This document shows, in pieces, positions 28,995 to 36,600 of a DNA stretch of 64,000 nucleotides. The stretch comes from Noviherbaspirillum autotrophicum (GTDB lineage: Bacteria > Pseudomonadota > Gammaproteobacteria > Burkholderiales > Burkholderiaceae_D). The translations under genes and the position numbers were made by a program. The stretch covers positions 1,676,222 through 1,740,221 of the forward strand of contig NZ_JWJG01000028.1 in the NCBI RefSeq assembly GCF_000818395.1. Direction: 5' to 3'. The notes below the pieces were generated by a model. The model saw only the letters and a program-made list of their open reading frames with translations. It had not been told where the DNA came from and searched no databases. The first letter of the stretch is position 1; each line of letters starts with the position of its first letter.

Positions 28995-29938
28995 AACCGA
29001 TGACTGACGCAATGCCGTACACCGTACCGCAGGAGCCGGGACGCTGGCGCGCCATCATCCTGGCGGCGCTGGTGCATGCTGCACTGCTGGCCTTTCTGTG
29101 GGTCGGCGTGCGCTGGCAGAACGAAGCGCCGACCACGATCGAAGCGGAAGTATGGAGCCCGCAGCCGCGTGAAGCTGCCCCTCTGCCCGAACCTGCCGCC
29201 GAAAAAGAGCCCGAACCGGCGCCCGTGATCAAGGAAGCGCCGCGCGAACTCCCGAAACCGCAGGTGGAAGAGCCGCCAGTCGTCAAGCCGGACATCGCCC
29301 TCGAGCAGGAAAAGAAGCGCAAGGAACTGGAAAAGAAGAAGCGCCCGGAAGAAGAACAGCTGGCCAAGCAGAAGAAGATCGAGCAGGAGAAGCTAGCGCA
29401 AAAGAAAGAGCGCGAAGAACGCGAGGCGAAGCTAAAGAAAGAGGAAGAGCTGGCAAAGAAGAAGGCGGAACAGGAACGCCTAGCCAAGCAGGAAGCCGAG
29501 AAGAAGGAAAAGGACAAGAAGGCCGCCGACGCCAAGCGCAAGCAGGAAGCTGAAGACAAGAAGTTCGCAAAGCTGCGGGACGAGGAAATGCGACGCCTCG
29601 CCGGCGGCGTGACTGGTACAGGCGGCAGCGGCGAAGCGGCCAAGTCTCAGGGTGGCCGCGCCGATTCCGGCTATGCGGGACGGGTAGCAGCCAAAATCAA
29701 GTCGAACATCGTGTTCAACGTGCCCGAAGGAGTGGCCGACAACGCCCCGGTCGAATACGAAGTCAACCTGCTGCCGGACGGCTCGATTGCCGGCATGAAG
29801 AAGATCAAATCCTCCGGCGTGCCCGGCTTCGATGAAGCCGTTCGCCGCGCCATCGAAAAATCGCAGCCGTATCCGAGAGATAAATCGGGTTCGGTCCCGT
29901 CCAGTTTCATTGGAACCCACAGACCCAAAGACCAGTAA
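28991..29938 (+). CDS. tolA: Tol-Pal energy-transducing protein TolA
   Basis: A 315-residue protein with an N-terminal membrane anchor (AIILAALVHAALLAFLWVGV, about residues 18-37), a Pro-rich hinge, a long Lys/Glu/Ala coiled coil (about 95-205) and a C-terminal TonB-like domain (VNLLPDGSIAGMKKIKSSG) that binds TolB and outer-membrane partners. It overlaps the tolR stop by four bases. Confidence 0.94.
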   Translation: MKPMTDAMPYTVPQEPGRWRAIILAALVHAALLAFLWVGVRWQNEAPTTIEAEVWSPQPREAAPLPEPAAEKEPEPAPVIKEAPRELPKPQVEEPPVVKPDIALEQEKKRKELEKKKRPEEEQLAKQKKIEQEKLAQKKEREEREAKLKKEEELAKKKAEQERLAKQEAEKKEKDKKAADAKRKQEAEDKKFAKLRDEEMRRLAGGVTGTGGSGEAAKSQGGRADSGYAGRVAAKIKSNIVFNVPEGVADNAPVEYEVNLLPDGSIAGMKKIKSSGVPGFDEAVRRAIEKSQPYPRDKSGSVPSSFIGTHRPKDQ

Positions 29939-29944
29939 GCACTT

Positions 29945-31213
29945 ATGAAAAAACTATTCTTGCGCTGCATACTGTTGATCGGCGTCGCCGCAGGCTCGCT
30001 TGCGCACGCACAGTTGCGGATCGAAACCTCCGGCGTCGGCGCCACCCAAATCCCTATCGCCATCGCCGGCTTTGCCGATGAATCGATCGTGCCGCAGCAG
30101 GTCTCCGGCATCATCAAGGCCGACCTTGAGCGCAGCGGCTACTTCAAGATCATCGATACCGGCAATGCCATCTCCGAAACCGCGCCGGTCAATTACGGCG
30201 AGTGGAAATCGCGCGGCGCCGACGCGCTGGTGGTGGGTAGCGTGCAGCGCCTGGCCGATGGCCGCTTCGATGTGCGCTACAAGCTGCTCGACACCATCAA
30301 GTCCGCCAGCCTGTCCAGCATCGGCCTGGCGACCTCGCCGAACCGGGTGCGCGTGGCTGCCCACAAGATCGCCGACGACATCTACGAAAAACTGCTCGGC
30401 GTGCGCGGTGCGTTCAGCACGCGCATCGCCTACGTCACCAAGTCCGGCCGCGACTATCGCGTCGAGATCGCCGATGCCGACGGCGCGGACATGCAGGTTG
30501 TGCTGACCTCGAAGGAGCCGATCATTTCCCCGGCATGGTCACCCGACGGCACCAAGGTCGCCTACGTTTCCTTTGAAAGCAAAAAGCCAGTGGTCTACGT
30601 ACAGGACCTGGTCACCGGCAAGCGCGCCGTCGTCGCCAACTACAAGGGCAGCAACTCCGCGCCCGCCTGGTCGCCGGACGGTACGAAGCTGGCTCTGGCA
30701 CTGTCGCGCGACGGCCTGACCCAAGTCTATGTCGTCAACGCCGACGGCGGCGGTTTGCGTCGTCTGACGAATACCGATGGCATCGATACCGAGCCGCAAT
30801 TCTCCCCCGACGGCCAATCCATCTATTTCACCAGCGATCGCAGTGGCGGACCGCAAATCTACCGCATGAACGCAAGCGGCGGATCGGCGCAGCGCGTGAC
30901 ATTCCGCGGCAGCTATAACATCAGCCCGCGCATCTCCCCTGACGGCAAGACCCTCGCCTATATTTCGCGCCGCGACGGCCGTTTCCAGCTGTATGCGCTC
31001 GATTTGACCAGCGACCAGGAAATGCGCCTATCCGACACGGCCAAGGATGAATCGCCCAGCTTCTCGCCCAACGGCAAGTACATCATGTATGCAACCGAGT
31101 CCGGGCGGCGCGGAACGCTTGCCGTGGTGTCGGTCGACGGCAGGGTCAAACACACCCTGACCACGCAGGCAGGCGATATCCGCGAGCCCACATGGGGCCC
31201 ATTCATGAAATAA
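29945..31213 (+). CDS. tolB: periplasmic beta-propeller protein TolB
   Basis: A 422-residue secreted protein. The signal peptide ends in SLAHAQ around residue 23, followed by an N-terminal alpha/beta domain and a six-bladed propeller marked by repeated WSPDG, FSPDG and ISPDG motifs. It binds Pal and TolA. It starts six bases after tolA. Confidence 0.96.
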   Translation: MKKLFLRCILLIGVAAGSLAHAQLRIETSGVGATQIPIAIAGFADESIVPQQVSGIIKADLERSGYFKIIDTGNAISETAPVNYGEWKSRGADALVVGSVQRLADGRFDVRYKLLDTIKSASLSSIGLATSPNRVRVAAHKIADDIYEKLLGVRGAFSTRIAYVTKSGRDYRVEIADADGADMQVVLTSKEPIISPAWSPDGTKVAYVSFESKKPVVYVQDLVTGKRAVVANYKGSNSAPAWSPDGTKLALALSRDGLTQVYVVNADGGGLRRLTNTDGIDTEPQFSPDGQSIYFTSDRSGGPQIYRMNASGGSAQRVTFRGSYNISPRISPDGKTLAYISRRDGRFQLYALDLTSDQEMRLSDTAKDESPSFSPNGKYIMYATESGRRGTLAVVSVDGRVKHTLTTQAGDIREPTWGPFMK

Positions 31214-31256
31214 TGCCGTTTTACAACAACACCGCTTCACTCCAGGAGAAATTTTC

Positions 31257-31781
31257 ATGCGTAAATTCACGACTTCCGCCCTCATTCTTTCCAGCGCACT
31301 CGTGCTGGCGGCCTGCGGCTCGTCCGTCAAGCTTGACGACAAGGCCAAGGTCGAAGAACGCAATCCCGTCCCGACCGCCGGCGCAGACACCCGCACGGTG
31401 ACTCCGGTTGCCGCCGTCACGACCGACCCGCTCAACGACCCGAAGGGCGTGCTTGCCAAGCGCAGCGTGTACTTCGACTTCGACAGCTACATTGTCAAGG
31501 ATGAGTTCAAGCCGGTAGTCGAGGCGCACGCCAAGTACCTCGGCTCGAACAAGGGACGCAAGATCGTCATCCAGGGCAATACCGACGAACGCGGCGGCCG
31601 CGAATACAACCTGGCGCTGGGCCAGAAGCGTGCCGAAGCAGTGCGCAAGTCGCTGGCGACGCTGGGCGTGTCGGAATCGCAGATGGAAGCGGTTTCCTTC
31701 GGCAAGGAAAAGCCGAAAGCGACCGGCAGCGATGAAGCATCCTGGGCAGAAAACCGCCGCGCCGATATCGTCTATCAATAA
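31257..31781 (+). CDS. pal: peptidoglycan-associated lipoprotein Pal
   Basis: A 174-residue outer-membrane lipoprotein. The lipobox is LVLAAC with the lipidated Cys at about residue 20. The C-terminal OmpA-like domain shows YFDFDSYIV and NTDERGGREYNLALGQKRAEAV, which bind diaminopimelate in murein. It follows tolB after a 43-base gap with a good GGAG ribosome site. Confidence 0.96.
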   Translation: MRKFTTSALILSSALVLAACGSSVKLDDKAKVEERNPVPTAGADTRTVTPVAAVTTDPLNDPKGVLAKRSVYFDFDSYIVKDEFKPVVEAHAKYLGSNKGRKIVIQGNTDERGGREYNLALGQKRAEAVRKSLATLGVSESQMEAVSFGKEKPKATGSDEASWAENRRADIVYQ

Positions 31782-31784
31782 AAT

Positions 31785-32534
31785 ATGAACAAGATCATCA
31801 AATCTTCGATTGCTGCGGCCTTCATGGCCGCATTTTCTTTGGCCCCGCTCGCGGCGCAGGCAGCACTGTTCGAGGATGACGAAGCGCGCCGCGCGATTCT
31901 CGAAATCCGCAAGCGGCTCGACGGCATGCAGGGCGACCTCAACACCAAGGCCGACAAGAGCAGCAACTTCGACTTGAACAACCAAAACGAACAGTTGCGG
32001 CAGGAAATTTCGAAGCTGCGCGGGCAGATTGAAGTGCTGACCAACGAGCTGGCGAATCAACAGCGGCGCGAGAAGGATTTCTACGTCGACCTCGACACTC
32101 GTCTGCGCAGGCTGGAACCGCAGAAGGTCACGATCGACGGCAAGGAAGTTACGATGGAACCGGGCGAGCAGAAAGCGTATGACGCGGCGCTCGGCCATTT
32201 CAAGACCGGCAGCTACAAAGAAGCTGGTGCAGCGTTTTCCGACTTCCTGCGACGCTATCCACAATCCGGGCTCGCCCCATCGGCGCAATACTGGCTGGGC
32301 AATACCTATTACGCACTGCGCGACTATCGCAGCGCGATCAGCGCGCAACAAGTGGTAGTGAAAAATTATGCCGATAGCCCGAAGGTTGCCGATGCGCTGC
32401 TCAACATCGCAAGCTGCCAGATGGAACTGAAGGACAAGACCGCCGCGAAAAAGACGCTGGAAACACTGATTGCGCAACACCCGGAATCGCAAGCGGCACA
32501 GACGGCGAAAGAACGTCTGACAGCGCTGAAGTAG
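31785..32534 (+). CDS. cpoB: cell division coordinator CpoB (YbgF)
   Basis: A 249-residue periplasmic protein: signal peptide ending LAAQAA, an N-terminal coiled coil with alternating Gln/Glu (NNQNEQLRQEISKLRGQIEV) for trimer formation, then TPR repeats from about residue 125 (YDAALGHFKTGSYKEAGAAF). It coordinates murein synthesis with Tol-driven constriction. It starts three bases after pal and is the last gene of the operon. Confidence 0.93.
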   Translation: MNKIIKSSIAAAFMAAFSLAPLAAQAALFEDDEARRAILEIRKRLDGMQGDLNTKADKSSNFDLNNQNEQLRQEISKLRGQIEVLTNELANQQRREKDFYVDLDTRLRRLEPQKVTIDGKEVTMEPGEQKAYDAALGHFKTGSYKEAGAAFSDFLRRYPQSGLAPSAQYWLGNTYYALRDYRSAISAQQVVVKNYADSPKVADALLNIASCQMELKDKTAAKKTLETLIAQHPESQAAQTAKERLTALK

Positions 32535-32584
32535 GATGTCTTGGCCGGACTGTGCGAATGCATGCAAATGATTCCGCAAAGCAT

Positions 32585-32614
32585 TTGACAGAACAACCAA
32601 AACTTCTCTATAAT
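32585..32614 (+). promoter_or_regulatory. consensus sigma-70 promoter of tRNA-Lys
   Basis: TTGACA at 32585-32590 and TATAAT at 32609-32614, both perfect consensus hexamers with an 18-base spacer, lie just before the tRNA gene. Confidence 0.85.
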
Positions 32615-32625
32615 CTTTGTCTCTC

Positions 32626-32701
32626 GGGTCGTTAGCTCAGTCGGTAGAGCAGCGGACTTTTAATCCGTTGGTCGCGTGTTCGAGTCACGCACGACCCACC
32701 A
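32626..32701 (+). tRNA. tRNA-Lys (anticodon UUU)
   Basis: A 76-base cloverleaf. The acceptor arm GGGTCGT pairs with ACGACCC, the D-loop is AGCTCAGTCGGTAGAGC, the anticodon loop CTTTTAA carries TTT, the T-arm is GCGTGTTCGAGTCACGC, and the CCA end is encoded. A strong promoter precedes it and an intrinsic terminator follows. Confidence 0.97.
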
Positions 32702-32708
32702 AAATCAG

Positions 32709-32742
32709 GGGCTCAGGTAAAAACCTGGGCCCTTTCTGTTTT
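32709..32742 (+). terminator. intrinsic terminator after tRNA-Lys
   Basis: The stem GGGCTCAGG (32709-32717) pairs with CCTGGGCCC (32724-32732) with one G-U pair, around the loop TAAAAA, followed by TTTCTGTTTT. Confidence 0.85.
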
Positions 32743-32812
32743 CTGCCGCCCCTCTTCTCTTCATTGCCCGACACGGCAACACGCTGCGTCAGCAAAGCGC
32801 GCTTGACCAGCG

Positions 32813-33856
32813 TCAGTCAAACACCCGCATGACGATGCAGTACACGACAATCGCCACGCATACCAAGGCCAGATGCGACAGGTGGAAGACCAGTTTTCTC
32901 TTGTCGCGAATCGCGAATTTCACTTTCAGCTTGTCGCGGATCAGCCCCGTCGATATCTTGCGCACGAGGCCAGCCTTCGGTTCCGATACTCTCGTCTCCG
33001 GCGGCGCTGCTTCCTGCTTTCTCGGGGTCGGTTCGGCCACCACGGCTGGCGCTTTCGGCGGATACAGGTTTTCTGCCATTTCCGGCCGCCGCGGCTGAAT
33101 CTCCTCCGGGGGCTTTACACGGCCTGTGGTCAGCATGAAGTGCAGCTCGGATACGGAGGGCTTGCGGCTATGAACTTTTTCCCAGGCCTGCACGAGGTTG
33201 ACGTAGCCTTCCCCAAGCAAGGCGTCGTAAAGATGATTACCCATCTCGCGCCCTTTTTCGAAGGCCTTCGCGAGCTGGTTCTCATGCACGTCGCGCTCAT
33301 TCCCGCTTATGGCTTGGGCCGGCACATCCTCTGCATATTCGACTGGTCCGTTGATCTGCACTGCCGGCTCAAGGATGACTTTGATGTCGATCCCCTTGAG
33401 TTCAAGCAGCGCCTGCACTGCGGCATCGACGCGCAGGCCGGAACCGGCGGCTGCGTGCTCGGGAAACAGTGCTGATGCACGGTAGCCGCGCAGGAAGGAT
33501 AGCCAGGGCTCCATGTCGGCCCTGGGCAGGGAAAACGGCTTGCTCCAGGTTGCGCCATCCGCATCATCAATAGGGATCAGCGCGGAGCGCATGTCGGGGA
33601 CGCTACGCAGCGGGACGACAAATTCGGCAGGAGGCGGCATTTCGTCGCTAGGTAGCGGCAGCGCATGATCCTGCCGCCCCTCCTCCCGCAATTCTCCCCG
33701 CTGTGGAACGGGCATCGCCGGCAGCTCGTCGAGCCTCGGCTCGATTCGGCGCACACCGCCCTGGCGCATGCGCACCTTCTCCTGCTCGACAGCCTTTCGG
33801 GCTTCCTCCAGGAGGCGCCTCTGCCGTTCGGTTTCCTGCTGCAGGAGATCGTTCAA
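32813..33856 (-). CDS. hypothetical tail-anchored membrane protein
   Basis: A 347-residue protein I do not recognise. It begins with a charged helix (residues 1-40, ETERQRRLLEEARKAVEQEK), has a globular middle (about 75-265) and a Pro-rich linker (265-305), and ends with one membrane helix (about 326-344) and only a few residues beyond it, so it is probably anchored by its tail with the body in the cytosol. An in-frame TAG shortly upstream forces the start to the TTG at 33856, with AGGGG ten bases ahead. It follows flhD on the same strand after 149 bases. It has no FlhC cysteine pattern. Confidence 0.6.
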   Translation of the reverse strand: MNDLLQQETERQRRLLEEARKAVEQEKVRMRQGGVRRIEPRLDELPAMPVPQRGELREEGRQDHALPLPSDEMPPPAEFVVPLRSVPDMRSALIPIDDADGATWSKPFSLPRADMEPWLSFLRGYRASALFPEHAAAGSGLRVDAAVQALLELKGIDIKVILEPAVQINGPVEYAEDVPAQAISGNERDVHENQLAKAFEKGREMGNHLYDALLGEGYVNLVQAWEKVHSRKPSVSELHFMLTTGRVKPPEEIQPRRPEMAENLYPPKAPAVVAEPTPRKQEAAPPETRVSEPKAGLVRKISTGLIRDKLKVKFAIRDKRKLVFHLSHLALVCVAIVVYCIVMRVFD

Positions 33857-34005
33857 AGCGATTTGCCCCTACGCCGATCCAGAGCTTCGGATTACCCCCG
33901 TAACCATGGAATGCAAGCGCACGCAAGCCGCATCCAGTGGAGTGTGGCTTGCGGGTGCAGAATCATGGTCGGACATAATCGGAAGATCTCGAAGGAGGTT
34001 CCGGC

Positions 34006-34323
34006 TTACACGATCGTTTCCGGAGCCTGGGATGCCATCAGGATGGATGCGTGCACCATGGCCGCAGCTGTGCCTGCTTTATCGTTCAACAGGGCCGACA
34101 GAATCGTGGTGTCATTGAAGCGGAATCGCGACAGCATCATGTTGCAACTGGCCAGCTTCAACACTTGTGCATTGCTCATTCCCGCGATCAGGTCTGCGAT
34201 TTCGCCGCTGATGCCGAGCCGGAAAATCGCCTCAGCCCGATCTTGCCGGATCATTTGTTGCGCGATCATCAGGTAGCTCAGGTTGACGTCGCGAATTTCG
34301 GATGTGTAATCGTTATTCGACAT
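34006..34323 (-). CDS. flhD: FlhD-family transcriptional regulator without FlhC
   Basis: A 105-residue protein. The segment IRDVNLSYLMIAQQMIRQDR and the following AEAIFRLGI, then LKLAS and SRFRFND, match FlhD closely. In motile gamma- and betaproteobacteria FlhD works with FlhC as FlhD4C2, the master activator of flagellar genes. No flhC is next to it: downstream is the tail-anchored protein and upstream a toxin gene ending 17 bases before. AAGGGA precedes the ATG. It may be a second FlhD copy joining an FlhC from elsewhere, or a regulator with another role. Confidence 0.85.
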   Translation of the reverse strand: MSNNDYTSEIRDVNLSYLMIAQQMIRQDRAEAIFRLGISGEIADLIAGMSNAQVLKLASCNMMLSRFRFNDTTILSALLNDKAGTAAAMVHASILMASQAPETIV

Positions 34324-34340
34324 GGCAGTCCATCCCTTTT

Positions 34341-34661
34341 TCAATGAGCAAAAACTTCTTGTAATGCGTCGAGTATCTTGGCCAAGGTTTCATTGCTGAC
34401 CGTGCCCAACTTGCGGACCAGCCGCGTCTTTTCCGTCGCGCTAATTTGATCCAGCAAAATCAATCCGTCTTTCCCCATAAAACTTATGGGAATCCGGAAA
34501 GGTGCCGGCAAGTCCAGCGTACTCATCGGCGCCACGATCAATGTGTTGAGATGCTCGTCCATCTCTTCGGGCGAGACGACGACGCAAGGCCAGCGCTTTT
34601 GCGTCACGCTGCCGATCGGCCGGTCAAAGTCAATCAGCCATATCTCTGCACGCATCACCAT
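34341..34661 (-). CDS. PemK/MazF-family mRNA interferase toxin
   Basis: A 106-residue protein. The N-terminus RAEIWLIDFDRPIGSVTQKRWPCVVVS and the motif LNTLIVAPMST are typical of the PemK/MazF beta-barrel, which cleaves RNA in the cytosol; GLILLDQISATEKTRLVRKLG follows as in the family. Its first ATG overlaps the antitoxin stop (ATGGTGA); a second ATG six bases later is also possible. Type II toxin of the pair, read with flhD downstream. Confidence 0.87.
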   Translation of the reverse strand: MVMRAEIWLIDFDRPIGSVTQKRWPCVVVSPEEMDEHLNTLIVAPMSTLDLPAPFRIPISFMGKDGLILLDQISATEKTRLVRKLGTVSNETLAKILDALQEVFAH

Positions 34662-34909
34662 GAAAATTCCACGTCCGACTCCTTCGGCAGAAGCGGCCAG
34701 ACAATCGCTTGTTCAGCGGAATGAGCGGCGATCAGCTGGCATGCCTGCGCCCATCCTTCGCGCGATTTCTTTTTCGGCTTGCGGATCACAATTGCGTCCT
34801 TTTCCACTTGCAGGTCTACTTCCCCGATGTCGAGGCCCGCTTGCAGCAAAAAGGGCTTGGGGATCAACACGCCTTGCGAGTTGCCCATTTTGCGAATTGT
34901 GGTCTTCAT
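34655..34909 (-). CDS. MazE/AbrB-type antitoxin
   Basis: An 84-residue protein starting MKTTIRKMGNSQGVLIPKPF, the swapped-hairpin AbrB DNA-binding fold of MazE antitoxins; the acidic C-terminus (ESDVEF) would cover the toxin. The ATG at 34909 has AAAGGAAG ahead; the longer frame adds seven residues without support. It overlaps the toxin gene by seven bases and probably autoregulates the three-gene unit. Confidence 0.87.
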   Translation of the reverse strand: MKTTIRKMGNSQGVLIPKPFLLQAGLDIGEVDLQVEKDAIVIRKPKKKSREGWAQACQLIAAHSAEQAIVWPLLPKESDVEFSW

Positions 34910-35189
34910 CACAACTTCCTTTAACAGCATGTTCTCATATAGTGCGTTAAATTACCACAAGGCAAGTTACATATGGACACATTGTTGTTACAAGGCATCC
35001 ATTTGTTCTTACATTGTTTCCACTAAACAACAAAACATGGGATATTGGTAATAACAACGTGAAAACGCGAGGCCACCCTTGGACGTACAGCGGTACCGGA
35101 CATGGATGAACCCAGACTGCGAGGAATGGTGAGATGCCGCGCGGCAATGCGCTCTGACAATGCAGCAATGTGGAATGTAAGCAGCCTAA
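34910..35189. other. intergenic region upstream of the antitoxin
   Basis: A 280-base stretch, AT-rich near 34930-35050. It must contain the promoter of the antitoxin-toxin-flhD unit on the minus strand. Short open frames are present on both strands but none has a ribosome site or recognisable sequence. Confidence 0.4.
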
Positions 35190-36344
35190 TCAGTACGGCT
35201 TCGCATGGGCATAAGATGGGCAACCATTCTTTCCCCACATGCCACTGCATAAGCGCCACTTGCATTGTTCGCGCCGGATCAAATTGCCGGCACGCGTGCA
35301 TTTGGCCAATTTCGGCTGCATGTGCGCTGAGTTGAGCGAATCGTGGCGCCTCACATCTTTTTCGGCTACGTGGGAAGATGGCGCACGGGAGCGGGTCCGT
35401 GCTTCGTTTAAGGTCCGACTGCGCTCAGATTTTTTTTTTAGTTCTTCATCGGCCTGCTGCCGAATCCGTTCGATCTCGCGGTCCTTCATTCCCCGCGCCG
35501 CGGAACGACTTCTTGGGGTCTTGTGCGGCGCGGCTTGCAACTGTGCTTTGGCCCGCTCGGACAAGGCGGCCTGCCCAGTGGCGGCACGCATTGGCTGGTT
35601 CGCCGCCTTCGCCTTTCCCGCATCCACTTCAACGTGGCTTTGCTTGCCTTCGTCGGGCTGGCCACTGTATGGCAACTCGCCCGGATTCAGTATGGGAACA
35701 GATGAGTCCATGCTCGTGGCAGGTGGCTTGCGACCATCATACGGCAACTCACTGGCGCTGATCCCGCTGCGCGCCGACGCCGGCGACTGGCTATCCCTGG
35801 AAGCCGAAACAGTCGACAGCGGCCCGGAAAGACTCGGTGGCAAAGGCCTTGTTCTGGCGCCGGAAAACCACCATGTTGCCGCCAGGCCGACGCCAGCGCC
35901 GAGTGCGAAGATAAGCAGCATGAGAACTGTGCGATACACGGAGCGACGCTTCATCCGCTGCGGCTGCTCATAGAGCGCCGCGAGTGCCCTTAACCGTTCA
36001 TAGTCGGGTGCGGCGAAATCGCCAGCGTTGCCCGCCGAGCGCGGCTCCGGAATGGAAGTGTGCCCGCCCTCATTGAGGGCGTCGGCAGCATCCGTCGGCG
36101 CCGCACTTTGGCTTGCAGAATCACGGTCTTCCTGGCCCGATAATGGCCGTCGCGATGTGGCACTCGTCAATCGGCTTGTCCTCGCAGGTTTTCCGGGACG
36201 TGCATGTTCCGGATTCAGTCTGGATGGGGATAACGTCCACCTCTGCCGCCGAGCATGCTCGCATATTTTTTCCGAATTGCTATTGCTGGTTCGGCAGCGA
36301 CATGAGCTTCTTGTAAGACACGCAAATCCGGGCAGATGCGACAT
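35190..36344 (-). CDS. hypothetical single-pass membrane protein with C-terminal cysteine motif
   Basis: A 384-residue protein I do not recognise. A hydrophilic Ser/Arg-rich N-terminus (1-130) is followed by a membrane helix (about 138-160, RTVLMLLIFALGAGVGLAA) and a long hydrophilic tail. The tail has two ELPYxG elements (199-204 and 223-228), a basic coiled stretch (about 265-330) and a terminal motif with cysteines at 349, 361, 366 and 375 (spacing 11, 4, 8) around RREQCKWRLC and GMWGKNGCPSY. A run of ten A encodes Lys303-305; slippage would remove the cysteine motif. The start codon is uncertain, as no internal Met precedes the helix. Confidence 0.55.
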   Translation of the reverse strand: MSHLPGFACLTRSSCRCRTSNSNSEKICEHARRQRWTLSPSRLNPEHARPGKPARTSRLTSATSRRPLSGQEDRDSASQSAAPTDAADALNEGGHTSIPEPRSAGNAGDFAAPDYERLRALAALYEQPQRMKRRSVYRTVLMLLIFALGAGVGLAATWWFSGARTRPLPPSLSGPLSTVSASRDSQSPASARSGISASELPYDGRKPPATSMDSSVPILNPGELPYSGQPDEGKQSHVEVDAGKAKAANQPMRAATGQAALSERAKAQLQAAPHKTPRSRSAARGMKDREIERIRQQADEELKKKSERSRTLNEARTRSRAPSSHVAEKDVRRHDSLNSAHMQPKLAKCTRAGNLIRREQCKWRLCSGMWGKNGCPSYAHAKPY

Positions 36345-36545
36345 TTTCTAGGCCGCAATGTCAGCATTGCATTTCAAGCAGCTTCGCCCATCAAGGCGGT
36401 CTTAATGAAATGACAGCAAGAAGTAAAAGTAAGTTCACTTGGAGCAGCATGTCCGGCGACCATCAGATTGTAGGAAACCGGACAAATCTGCTGTTGAGGC
36501 GGGTCATGCCGTCAGGCGGCTGTCGGCAACGTTACTTGCTGCACG
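36345..36545. other. intergenic region without recognised features
   Basis: Between the cysteine-motif protein and the L,D-transpeptidase terminator. A 64-codon plus-strand frame (36410-36604) runs into the next gene and has no ribosome site. I see nothing else here. Confidence 0.3.
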
Positions 36546-36577
36546 AAAAAAAAACGGCTGCCGAAATGGCAGCCGTT
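36546..36577 (-). terminator. intrinsic terminator of the L,D-transpeptidase transcript
   Basis: On the minus strand AACGGCTGCC (36568-36577) and GGCAGCCGTT (36553-36562) form a perfect ten-pair stem around ATTTC, followed by a run of T. It lies 24 bases after the stop of the L,D-transpeptidase gene. Confidence 0.9.
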
Positions 36578-36600
36578 CGCATCGGCAAGAGGGATAACGC

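Noticed and set aside
32813-33856. Possible flhC downstream of flhD
   Set aside because: The protein is 347 residues with a C-terminal membrane helix and lacks the FlhC cysteine cluster.
32626-36600. Integrative element with attachment repeats at tRNA-Lys
   Set aside because: No integrase gene and no second copy of the tRNA 3' end were found in the following region.
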